Assembly (NCBI GenBank): GCA_964593555.1
Contig: CAZQIC010000120.1
Coordinates: forward strand, 1 to 14,552
Source: CAZQIC01 sp964593555
GTDB lineage: Bacteria; Bacteroidota; Bacteroidia; JAFLBG01
Direction of reading: 5' to 3'
DNA length: 14,552 nucleotides
Part shown: positions 1-7,395 of the stretch, piece after piece
Layout of the letters: each line of letters opens with the position of its first letter
Position numbering within the stretch: position 1 is the stretch's first letter
The notes under the pieces: generated by a model
Seen by the model: the letters and a program-made list of their open reading frames with translations, nothing else
What the model was told of the DNA's origin: nothing
Databases searched by the model: none
Position numbers and translations under genes: made by a program

Positions 1-222
1 GTTCTCCGATTTTTAGTCAAATCTCTAAAAGTGAATTTTTAGAACCCACCTTTAATATGTGATCTATAAAACAAAAATACCAGGGCCCTGCGGCAATTTC
101 TCCCTCTTTTAAATTTATAATCGGATGTTGAAAAATAGAATTTGGCATGAATTTATATATAAAAATTTTAATAAATAAATCGGATATCGAAATGACATAT
201 GCGCTCCAGCTGATTGTTATCG
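1..222. other. Intergenic region with no supported gene
   Basis: AT-rich stretch at the window edge. No reading frame here looks like a conserved protein. The only frame of any length, on the minus strand across 17-337, runs straight through the hairpin element described next and has the composition of translated non-coding DNA. A perfect 10-base palindrome, CAGGGCCCTG, lies at 81-90. I see no promoter or RNA gene. Together with 223-344 this is the largest gene-free stretch in the window, and it lies downstream of the minus-strand helical-repeat gene. Confidence 0.5.
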
Positions 223-344
223 CTTTCGAGCCATGAAAGGGTCGAGCGTTAAAAAAATATCCGGTGGATATTTTTAGCGAAGCCCGCCCGACTGAACATC
301 GCTCGGGCGGGGAGCCAGCCAGTGGGTAGTTTTTCATGGCGCAT
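199..344. repeat. Structured repeat-like element with two hairpins and inverted ends
   Basis: Seen directly: a 9-base inverted pair GCCATGAAA (230-238) / TTTCATGGC (332-340), with a further ATGCGC (199-204) / GCGCAT (339-344) outside it. Inside are two perfect hairpins. One is AT-rich (253-262 pairing with 266-275, 3-base loop). The other is GC-rich (283-291 pairing with 303-311, 11-base loop) and stands out against the AT-rich surroundings. The element ends one base before the stop codon of the minus-strand gene at 345. Read on the minus strand, the AT-rich hairpin runs into a T tract, so it could also act as that gene's terminator. I infer a REP- or MITE-like dispersed element; copy number cannot be judged from one window. 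Confidence 0.4.
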
Positions 345-1889
345 TTAAATCCCGGCCTTCCCTTTTACAATATCTGCAAACGAACGCTTTTCAATTTTGC
401 TTTCGAGCCATGAAATAACATCCAAAAAATCAAATGCCCTTCTCTCAAAAGGGTCTTTGTTAAGTATGTTTAATTCTTTCTTCAATTCTTCAAAGGAGTG
501 TAAGAGTTCACGTGAGGATTTGACATTGGCAAGACTTTTCCTAAAAAAATTAAGGAAGACAGTTTCAAATTTGTACAGGCGGTTGCTTCTATATAAAAAC
601 CGATAACAGGATTTTATCAGGTATGGTAAGAGGTCATCATTGCGCAATTCAAAGTGAGTCATGAGGTTAAGGATTTTTGCAAACACATAATAATCTATAC
701 GAATCATTTGCTCGTTTAGAATTCTATTTAGCCATTTATTTGCACCTGCGAAGTTTTCGTTTCCAAAACAAACAATGGCGAAGTTAAAATGAAAAAAAAG
801 CAACTCATAATCGGCAAGGTCATTTTTTCTATCGCCTGAAATTTCTTTGGAAAGGGCTTCAACTAATTTCATTCCTTCCTTAAAGCGTCCCATTTTAATG
901 TACATTTCAAGTTCTTTAGAGAATGACCAATAGAAGACAAAAGTATTCTGGCTATGGGATTTAGTTTTTATTTTCCTAATATTTTCTATTGCTGTCTTTA
1001 GCTCATCAAATTTTTTTAATCGACCGGCCAAAGTCATAAAATTTTGATATGCTGTGGTGTACAATTGAGTATTCTCCTTAAGCATGGCGGGATTTGATTC
1101 AATGAATTCAATTTTCTTTTTTGCGAACGGGAAAGCCTTTGCATCCATTGAACGCTGCAAGTAATAATTCATATACACTCCATAATAACAAATACGGGAA
1201 AAGAACGTATCTGCATTGGATTCATTATTCAATAAAGGATTTTTAATAATTCTTTCCAGATCATCCATCTCAGATTTTTTTCGTATCAACCCTTTTTTGT
1301 AGAGGTGAAAAAAAAGATTGTCGTGCAGCCGTTTAAATTTTCGTTCACCTGCGTATTTTTCAATGATCGCGGTTTCCTCGTTAAAAAAGGCATTGATATC
1401 TTTTTCCGTTTCTTCTACGTTATGCAAATTATTCATAACGGAAGTTTCCCATCGCTTGATATCCAATAGTTCAAGGAATTCTTCGTACTCAATCGCCAGT
1501 TTTTTTGCCTTTACTATTAATTTTTTGCACTGATCGAAAAGCAATTTGTTATGCAACACTTCAATCTGTCGCAAATATCCTTTCAATCTTGAGTAGGCAG
1601 AATTGCCAGAATGAAAACTTTCAAGACTTTTTAAAACCAATTCGTACAAATGATTTTTTAAATCAGGCAACTGTTCCGATCCAATCACATCTTCTTTATT
1701 GAGAATTTCATTTTCGTCGTATTCTCCTGAAGATTTTCTTGTTTGCAGCTCAATGGCATCAAATAGAATAACGGATTTGTTTTTTCCGCCAATAGTATGC
1801 CTGGCCACAAACTTCTTAAAATAGCCCTTTTCGTTGGCGCTCATGGTTTGTATGAGTTGAAACAGGTCTGATGATGCTTTTTTCGACAT
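345..1889 (-). CDS. Helical-repeat (TPR-like) cytoplasmic protein, function unknown
   Basis: A 514-residue protein with no signal peptide or membrane segment. It is almost entirely predicted helix, rich in Lys, Glu, Phe and Leu, with repeated helix pairs like those of tetratricopeptide-type scaffolds. The N-terminal part (about 1-45, including MSANEKGYFKKF and an IGGKN stretch) and the KNHLYELVLKSL segment near residues 78-89 resemble a roughly 500-residue protein family that I recall from many Bacteroidota genomes, always without assigned function. The ATG at 1889 is the natural start, directly before MSKKASSDLF; no strong ribosome binding site precedes it, which is usual in this phylum. It is transcribed alone, with a remnant transposase upstream on the other strand. 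The last codons (near 399-415) share a 17-base exact match with 222-238. A protein-interaction scaffold is an inference; no enzymatic motif is visible. Confidence 0.8.
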   Translation of the reverse strand: MSKKASSDLFQLIQTMSANEKGYFKKFVARHTIGGKNKSVILFDAIELQTRKSSGEYDENEILNKEDVIGSEQLPDLKNHLYELVLKSLESFHSGNSAYSRLKGYLRQIEVLHNKLLFDQCKKLIVKAKKLAIEYEEFLELLDIKRWETSVMNNLHNVEETEKDINAFFNEETAIIEKYAGERKFKRLHDNLFFHLYKKGLIRKKSEMDDLERIIKNPLLNNESNADTFFSRICYYGVYMNYYLQRSMDAKAFPFAKKKIEFIESNPAMLKENTQLYTTAYQNFMTLAGRLKKFDELKTAIENIRKIKTKSHSQNTFVFYWSFSKELEMYIKMGRFKEGMKLVEALSKEISGDRKNDLADYELLFFHFNFAIVCFGNENFAGANKWLNRILNEQMIRIDYYVFAKILNLMTHFELRNDDLLPYLIKSCYRFLYRSNRLYKFETVFLNFFRKSLANVKSSRELLHSFEELKKELNILNKDPFERRAFDFLDVISWLESKIEKRSFADIVKGKAGI

Positions 1890-2090
1890 CCGATTTTTAT
1901 ATTATTAACCAATAGTTTAAAAGTAGTAAAAAATAGGCTAAAATACCATAATGTATGTAAGCAATGTCCGATTTATTGGCCAATTTATATTGGGTCGACC
2001 TGGCATTAAATTAAATTTATTTAGCATTAGATGTATCATACCAATTAGTGTTCTATAATATACAATATATTTTGTGTGTTTGTGTCCATA

Positions 2091-2663
2091 ATGACAAGAA
2101 CATCAAGGCTCACTCAACCTGTTTCAGAAACAAGGTTGACACAAAAACTTAAAGAAGTAAAAGGTTTTTGGCGTGTACAGCGCGTGTTAATAATACTAAG
2201 CTTACATAAATTGCCACAGACAAGTAAGCAATTGTCACTTCAATTTAATCTGAGTGAAATCGCAATAAGAAAATTAATTAGCGCCTATAATAAACAAGGG
2301 GAGGCGGTGTTTGAAGTTAAAGGGCAAGGTGGGAGGAAGAATGAGATTTTAACCTTTGAACAGGAGAAACTCTTTTTGAAGCAGTTTTTTGATAAAGCTA
2401 TTAAAGGTAAAATAGCAACTGCTGAAGAAATTAGAAAAGCATTTATAAAACAAACGGGACGGAAAAAAGTAGCAAAGTCAACCATCTATGATCTTCTCAA
2501 AAGACATGGCTGGTCAAAGAAAAAGGCTCGCCCCATTCATCCGAAAAGCGACAAAGAAGCGCAATCAGCTTTTAAAAAACTTTCCGAAAAAAGTAGAGGA
2601 GATTATAGAACATGTGCTGTCTTGACCATAGATGGCAATTGTATACAACAGAAGGAAAGATAA
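2091..2663 (+). pseudogene. IS630-family transposase, truncated and frameshifted remnant
   Basis: The protein begins MTRTSRLTQ and carries an N-terminal helix-turn-helix region (about 25-75, with LSEIAIRKLISAYNKQG) and a second winged-helix region (about 105-150, with KVAKSTIYDLLKRHGW). It then reaches the RPIHPKSDKEAQSAFKK linker typical of IS630 transposases. At the run of six A at 2574-2579 the frame breaks: reading one base further on gives FKNFPKKVEEIIEHVLS, which continues the family pattern, but it meets a stop within 20 codons. The DDE catalytic domain is absent altogether. The ATG at 2091 is preferred over an in-frame GTG at 2076 because it matches the usual family start. No clear terminal inverted repeats were found. 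The fragment cannot encode an active transposase. Confidence 0.75.
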
Positions 2664-2688
2664 AAGAGGAGTTTTCATGATATAGATT

Positions 2689-2976
2689 TTATTCAAATAT
2701 TGTTTCATCGTTGTTTTTAAATTTTACAGATTTAATCTCTATATGATTCATTATTATACCGGCATCAATATCCCAGTCAACGATTTTGTTTTTTGCAAAA
2801 TGTTCGGTCTCTATAAATCGCCATTTAATAATATAAGGGTCATTTGAATACTCGTTACCATAAAAGAAACTTATAAAAATGCCATTGCGGGCAATTCCAT
2901 TTTTCATAGTAACGACAACAAATCTGTTACTTGATTTAAAATACTTTTCAAAAAATATTTTTGAAGCATCTTTCAT
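2689..2976 (-). CDS. Small conserved-looking protein coupled to kup, function unknown
   Basis: A 95-residue soluble protein. Its start codon shares one base with the stop of kup (TAATG arrangement, 2974-2978), so translation is probably coupled and the protein is made with the transporter. The middle (about 17-41) has alternating hydrophobic residues with a KNG turn followed by a FFYGN segment, suggesting a small beta-barrel; a possible Sm/SH3-like fold is only an inference from this pattern. A conserved-looking WDIDAG motif lies near residues 67-72. It has no signal peptide, membrane helix or catalytic motif. I do not recognise a named family. A role in regulating or assisting potassium uptake is suggested only by the overlap. 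Confidence 0.75.
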   Translation of the reverse strand: MKDASKIFFEKYFKSSNRFVVVTMKNGIARNGIFISFFYGNEYSNDPYIIKWRFIETEHFAKNKIVDWDIDAGIIMNHIEIKSVKFKNNDETIFE

Positions 2977-4937
2977 TATTCATTACCATCGCCAGGCATA
3001 TCAGACGTTACTCTTTTTAAGTTAATTGCCGAAGCCGGAGAAATTACCAATGGAATTTTTTCTATTGTTACATCACTCGTGTCAAGGCCAAATGCCCTGC
3101 TATCAGATTGTGCGAGATTCCGCAGGAAGAAATACCCATTAAGCAAGAACCTGTTTTTAAGGGAAAATTCATTTTCTACGGATAGAAATCTTTCCAGCAT
3201 AACAAAACGAAAGTCAGCAGCAACATTATGTTTGCCCAATGATTCATATTTGCTGGTAATATCAAGTTCTTTGTTGGCAATCATTTGTTCTATCACTTTT
3301 CTAAAAAGAACATTTACGCGTGGCTGTACCCTAAAACCAATTCTAAAATCAACACGGACAATTTTATCCTCTACCATTTTGTCTAATTTATATTCCAATG
3401 TATAAGGCTCTCCTGTGCGTTCTATATGTATAAACCAATATATATCTGCTCGCTTAGGGCTGCGACTGAAAACAGAATAAATTATCCTACGTTCAATTTG
3501 TCTCGGATTTGGCGAGCCGGTTAAATAAATAAGATGGGAAGCATATTTAGAAATACTGGTATCCGTACTTAGGTCTAACAAGGCAGGCAGGTGTTGAATA
3601 ATGGGAGAGAACTCCACCATCTTATTTAAAGTACGACGTGCGGTGTACCACAAAAGCATTATTAGCATAATACCAATCACAATGGAAAGGAACATCCATG
3701 CTTCTTTCAGCTTAACAATGTTAGCAATGAAGAAGGAAGATTCTACAGAAATAAAAACAAACAAAATTAAGAACACCAAAGCAGAAGACAGTTTTTTAAC
3801 ATACTTCAAATAAAACCCCATTAGTAATGTCGTCATAAGCATGGCCAGCGTGATATTGAACCCATATATCGCCTCCATATTACCCGATTCCTTAAAATAT
3901 AATACTACACATATACACCCGGCCCACATTAACCAGTTAATGCTGGGAACATAAAGCTGTCCTCTTATCTCTGTCGGAAATTTTATAGTTACTCTCGGCC
4001 AGAAATTTAAATTTACCGCCTCACTAATAAGTGTGAATGAACCACTGATAAGTGCCTGGCTGGCAATAATAGTTGCAGATGTGGCAATGATTATTCCGGG
4101 GATTAAAAACCACTGTGGCATTATTTCATAAAAAGGATTTAATGCCCCTAAATGAGAGTTACCGGAGTTCATCAGCCATGCGCCTTGCCCGAAATAATTA
4201 ATTAGCAATGCCGTTTTTACAAACGCCCAACTTACTCTCACGTTTTTTCTTCCGCAGTGTCCAAGGTCAGAGTATAATGCTTCTGCGCCTGTGGTGGCAA
4301 GAAATACAGCACCGAGCAACCAAAATCCTTTTGGGTAATTCGTTAATAAGTGAAAGGCATAATAAGGATTAAAAGCTTTCAGTACAGAAGGGAATAAAAT
4401 TACTTGACTTAAACCTAGTATTATTAAAAGAATAAACCACACCAACATAATTGGGCCAAAAGCAGAACCAATTATTTTTGTCCCAAATCGCTGAAAGGCA
4501 AATATGCCGGTGATGATAATGATAACTATAGGGATAACAGGAATGTTGGGAATAACCAATCTTAGTCCTTCAATCGCGGACGAAACAGAAATAGGAGGTG
4601 TAATAATTCCATCGGCAAGTAAGGCGCCAGCTCCTACAAATGCTGGTAAGTACAGCCATTTTTTATAGCGCCTCACAAGTGTGTAAAGAGAAAATATTCC
4701 CCCTTCACCGTGATTATCTGCCTGAAGAGTAAGCCATATATATTTAAAAGTGGTTTGTAAAGTGAGTGTCCAGAGGATGCATGAGAGTCCGCCGAAAACT
4801 AATTCTTCAGTTATTTCCCGGTCTCCAACAATTGCTTTTAATACGTATAGCGGAGAAGTCCCTATATCTCCAAAAATGATTCCGAGTGTTACTAAAAGTC
4901 CGGCTGCCGATAATTTTTTGTGAATATTGTTTTCCAT
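2976..4937 (-). CDS. kup: Kup-family low-affinity potassium uptake transporter
   Basis: Inner-membrane K+/H+ symporter of the KUP/HAK/KT family. The hallmark GDIGTSPLY lies at residues 23-31 in the first membrane helix, followed by DNHGEGG at 74-80, the GIITPPISVSSAIEGL segment at 110-125 and TTGAEALYSDLGHCG at 215-229, all diagnostic. About twelve hydrophobic helices fill residues 10-440, and a cytoplasmic C-terminal domain of about 200 residues follows. The 653-residue length is close to the E. coli protein (622). The ATG at 4937 places the GDIGTSP motif where the family has it. The gene lies 106 bases after the kdpE-like stop on the same strand and overlaps the following 95-aa gene by one base. 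A 13-base inverted repeat (4958-4970) lies in its leader. Control by the adjacent two-component system is an inference. Confidence 0.96.
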   Translation of the reverse strand: MENNIHKKLSAAGLLVTLGIIFGDIGTSPLYVLKAIVGDREITEELVFGGLSCILWTLTLQTTFKYIWLTLQADNHGEGGIFSLYTLVRRYKKWLYLPAFVGAGALLADGIITPPISVSSAIEGLRLVIPNIPVIPIVIIIITGIFAFQRFGTKIIGSAFGPIMLVWFILLIILGLSQVILFPSVLKAFNPYYAFHLLTNYPKGFWLLGAVFLATTGAEALYSDLGHCGRKNVRVSWAFVKTALLINYFGQGAWLMNSGNSHLGALNPFYEIMPQWFLIPGIIIATSATIIASQALISGSFTLISEAVNLNFWPRVTIKFPTEIRGQLYVPSINWLMWAGCICVVLYFKESGNMEAIYGFNITLAMLMTTLLMGFYLKYVKKLSSALVFLILFVFISVESSFFIANIVKLKEAWMFLSIVIGIMLIMLLWYTARRTLNKMVEFSPIIQHLPALLDLSTDTSISKYASHLIYLTGSPNPRQIERRIIYSVFSRSPKRADIYWFIHIERTGEPYTLEYKLDKMVEDKIVRVDFRIGFRVQPRVNVLFRKVIEQMIANKELDITSKYESLGKHNVAADFRFVMLERFLSVENEFSLKNRFLLNGYFFLRNLAQSDSRAFGLDTSDVTIEKIPLVISPASAINLKRVTSDMPGDGNE

Positions 4938-5043
4938 ATACTTCTGCTGAACGCGCTGTTATGCGATAACAAAGGAAGCTGGAAAGTCAAAAGGATATTA
5001 TTAAACTAATGGAGTAGAGTATAAAGAAATTATAAAGATGAAT

Positions 5044-5724
5044 CTAACAAAAACGATATCCAACACCACTTTCGGTGATGATGTGTTCCGGGTGGTGATG
5101 ATTTTCTTCCAGCTTTTTACGAAGTTGTGCAATAAAAACTCTCAGGTATTGTGTCTCACTCTGAAAACCAACACCCCATATCTCTTTTAAAATATATTGG
5201 TGAGTAAGAACTTTGCCTTCATTCTTTACGAACAAGGCGATTAGATTATATTCTGTAGAAGTAAGTTTTACAACCTGAGTTTCTTTTTTTACAGTTCTCG
5301 CTACTAGATCGATTTGTAAATTACCTGACAAAAATGGTTTTTCGTTGTTGACACTTTGTTCTCGTCTCAGGCATGACCGTATTCTTGCAAGCAATTCACC
5401 TGTTCTGAAAGGCTTTATTAGGTAATCCGTCGCGCCGTTGTCCAATGCAGTTATAATATCATTCTCAGTATTTTGTACGGATAGAATAATGATGGGTTTG
5501 TTATACCATTCGCGTAATTCCTGTAAAACAACCTGCCCGTTTTTATCAGGCAATCCAATGTCAAGCAAAATGAGATCGGGAGGATGATTGGCGGCTAGGA
5601 TCATTCCTTCTTTTCCTGTTGATGCCTGCAATATCTTATAGTCATTGCTCTCCAGGGCTATCTCTAAAAGCTTGCGCATTTGAGGTTCATCATCAATGAT
5701 TAATATGGAGGCCTGGTTATTCAT
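5044..5724 (-). CDS. kdpE: KdpE-like OmpR/PhoB-family response regulator
   Basis: A 226-residue two-domain regulator, matching the E. coli KdpE length (225). The receiver domain has the acidic pair D11-D12, the phosphoacceptor D55 in LLDIGLP, the switch S82 in IIILSVQ and K104 in IKPF. The C-terminal winged-helix DNA-binding domain (about 130-226) has LTSTEYNL, VLTHQYILKEIWG and the closing GVGYRF signature. I chose the ATG at 5724, which gives MNNQASILIIDDE; a longer version starting at 5766 would add 14 residues of poor quality and extend further into the kinase gene. With this start the gene overlaps the kinase stop by 8 bases, so the two are translationally coupled. The likely target is the downstream kup gene, since no kdpFABC operon is in the window. 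The KdpE name follows from sequence style and the KdpD-type partner. Confidence 0.92.
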   Translation of the reverse strand: MNNQASILIIDDEPQMRKLLEIALESNDYKILQASTGKEGMILAANHPPDLILLDIGLPDKNGQVVLQELREWYNKPIIILSVQNTENDIITALDNGATDYLIKPFRTGELLARIRSCLRREQSVNNEKPFLSGNLQIDLVARTVKKETQVVKLTSTEYNLIALFVKNEGKVLTHQYILKEIWGVGFQSETQYLRVFIAQLRKKLEENHHHPEHIITESGVGYRFC

Positions 5725-6790
5725 TGTACATATTTTGCATGTTCGATTTTTCCACAGGGATTTCAATAATGAATTTTGCTCCGCCTGTTATTACGTTTTT
5801 TAATTTTATTTTTCCTTTGTGTGCTTCTATAAATCCTTTTGCAATAGATAATCCCAGTCCTGTTCCTCCCGCAAGTGTTAGGGGCAAACGATAAAATTTA
5901 TCGAACACAAATGGCATCTCATTTTCCGGAATCCCTTTCCCGTTATCTTCGATGGTTATGATACACAGTTGAGTTTCTTGCTCTGCTCTTATTATGATCG
6001 TTGCATTTTCGGGAGTGTATCGTAAAGCATTGTGAAGAATATTATTGATCGCTTGTTCAATCAAATCTCGGTCTATGCGCAACATCGGTAAATTTTCATT
6101 GGGGCTAAATACAACATTTCGTTTCTGAATATCACTTCTATTTGATTTGATTATAGAGTAAATACGTTCATTCAAATCACACCAGTCTAATCTTGGCTTA
6201 AGAAATCCAGATTCAAGTCGGCTCATATTCAGTAAATTTTCTACCTGGCGATTTAGACGCAATCCGGCGATCTCAATTTCCGTTATTAGTTCCGCAGTGT
6301 TTTTCTCGGACAGCTTATCCTTGTTTTCTTTCATTGTATCAACCGCCCCTATAACTGTTGCAATTGGTGTTCTTAATTCATGGGATAATGAATTAAGCAA
6401 AGTATTATAAAGTTTAATAGTTTTTTCCTTCTCTTCTTTGTCTCTTGCTTTTTTTTCTGAGTCGCGTATTTTAAATGTGAGCACCGTATTTATTAATGCA
6501 ATAACAAAATACATGAGGAACATCAATACATCTTCCGTTGTTCCTATATGAAAAGTAAATGTTGGAGGAATAAAGAAAAAATTCCATGCTAATGCACTTA
6601 CAACTGCAGTAACTAACACTGGTAAAATATCAAACAGCATCGCCAATATAGAAACGGTCATCAGAAGAATAAGGGCCACCGACATATATCCGATAGCATC
6701 AACAAAAAAATATCCTGCGAATCCAATTGCAGCAATAAGTCCGATACTTATTATGTATTGAAGTGTAAGGTTGGATCTCCAGTTCTTCAC
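5717..6790 (-). CDS. kdpD: Short KdpD-type sensor histidine kinase (DUF4118 membrane domain plus kinase core)
   Basis: A 357-residue membrane kinase. Residues about 8-106 form the four-helix KdpD/DUF4118 membrane domain, including the diagnostic WNFFFIPPTFTFHI segment (69-82). A coiled linker follows, then the HisKA domain with phosphoacceptor H137 in SHELRTP, and the HATPase domain with N box (NNILHNALRYTP), DNGKGIP and GGTGLGLSIAKG. E. coli KdpD has about 894 residues: here the N-terminal KdpD sensor domain (with Walker motifs) and the USP domain are missing, as in split versions known from other bacteria. The start is GTG at 6790; the frame stays open a little upstream without an ATG, so the start is probable, not certain. 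It faces the rimB-like gene across a 108-base divergent promoter region. It presumably responds to potassium or turgor and phosphorylates the overlapping regulator. Confidence 0.92.
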   Translation of the reverse strand: MKNWRSNLTLQYIISIGLIAAIGFAGYFFVDAIGYMSVALILLMTVSILAMLFDILPVLVTAVVSALAWNFFFIPPTFTFHIGTTEDVLMFLMYFVIALINTVLTFKIRDSEKKARDKEEKEKTIKLYNTLLNSLSHELRTPIATVIGAVDTMKENKDKLSEKNTAELITEIEIAGLRLNRQVENLLNMSRLESGFLKPRLDWCDLNERIYSIIKSNRSDIQKRNVVFSPNENLPMLRIDRDLIEQAINNILHNALRYTPENATIIIRAEQETQLCIITIEDNGKGIPENEMPFVFDKFYRLPLTLAGGTGLGLSIAKGFIEAHKGKIKLKNVITGGAKFIIEIPVEKSNMQNMYNE

Positions 6791-6898
6791 TAAGCGTATT
6801 TTGTATAAAGTTAGAGGTAAAAGCTTAAAGATTTTATAAAGAAATGACTTAATAATAGTATAACAGTTTGTATAAAATGGTTAAATTGCAATAACACC

Positions 6899-7354
6899 AT
6901 GAAAGCAAAAAAACAAAAAGCAAAGACGTTAATTGGCAGACGTGAGAGTGTCGATTTTCCAAAGCTGGGATTGATGGGCATTAGTGCCAAGATCGATACG
7001 GGCGCTTATACAACAGCCTTACATTGTCATAATATACATTTGGAAAAAGAGAACGGAAAAGATGTGTTATGCTTTAAATTATTAGACCCAACGCTTCCTG
7101 AATACAATGAAAAAGAACACCGTTTTTATGATTTCGATGAGCGGGAAATAAAGAATACATCAGGAATTCCTGAAAAAAGATTTGTAATAAAAACACAGGT
7201 GAAATTGGCAGGAAGAATAATAAAATCGTTAATTTCGTTAACAGACAGGGGCAATATGCGTTACCCTGTTTTAATTGGAAGAAGATTATTACATAACCGT
7301 TTTATTGTAGATGTGTCTTTTACAGATTTGTCAACAGAACAAACTCAAAAGTAA
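6899..7354 (+). CDS. RimB-like retropepsin-type protease (ATP-dependent zinc protease family, DUF785)
   Basis: A 151-residue soluble protein of the family annotated as putative ATP-dependent zinc protease, which is predicted to adopt a retropepsin-like aspartic protease fold. The catalytic-type motif IDTGAYTTALH (32-42) holds D33-T-G-A. A second conserved block, RYPVLIGRRLL (121-131), matches the family's C-terminal signature. Family members are commonly encoded beside rimK, and RimB in Pseudomonas is linked to RimK-dependent modification of ribosomal protein S6. Here rimK starts 41 bases downstream on the same strand, which supports a related job, such as trimming glutamate tails or controlling RimK. 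The ATG at 6899 is the only reasonable start. The family identification is strong; the exact substrate is not shown by the sequence. Confidence 0.9.
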   Translation: MKAKKQKAKTLIGRRESVDFPKLGLMGISAKIDTGAYTTALHCHNIHLEKENGKDVLCFKLLDPTLPEYNEKEHRFYDFDEREIKNTSGIPEKRFVIKTQVKLAGRIIKSLISLTDRGNMRYPVLIGRRLLHNRFIVDVSFTDLSTEQTQK

Positions 7355-7395
7355 AACCCTTTAATTTTTTTAGTATAAATTAATACATCCTGGAA

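Noticed and set aside
17..337. Minus-strand open frame of 106 codons near the left edge
   Set aside because: It crosses the inverted repeats and both hairpins, has no recognisable domain, and its composition fits translated non-coding repeat DNA.
2571..2583. Programmed frameshift in the IS630 transposase at the A run
   Set aside because: The continuing frame needs a +1 shift and then stops within 20 codons with no catalytic domain, so a disabling insertion explains it better.
3079..3813. Plus-strand open frames opposite kup
   Set aside because: They lie wholly within the conserved kup gene and have no recognisable content.
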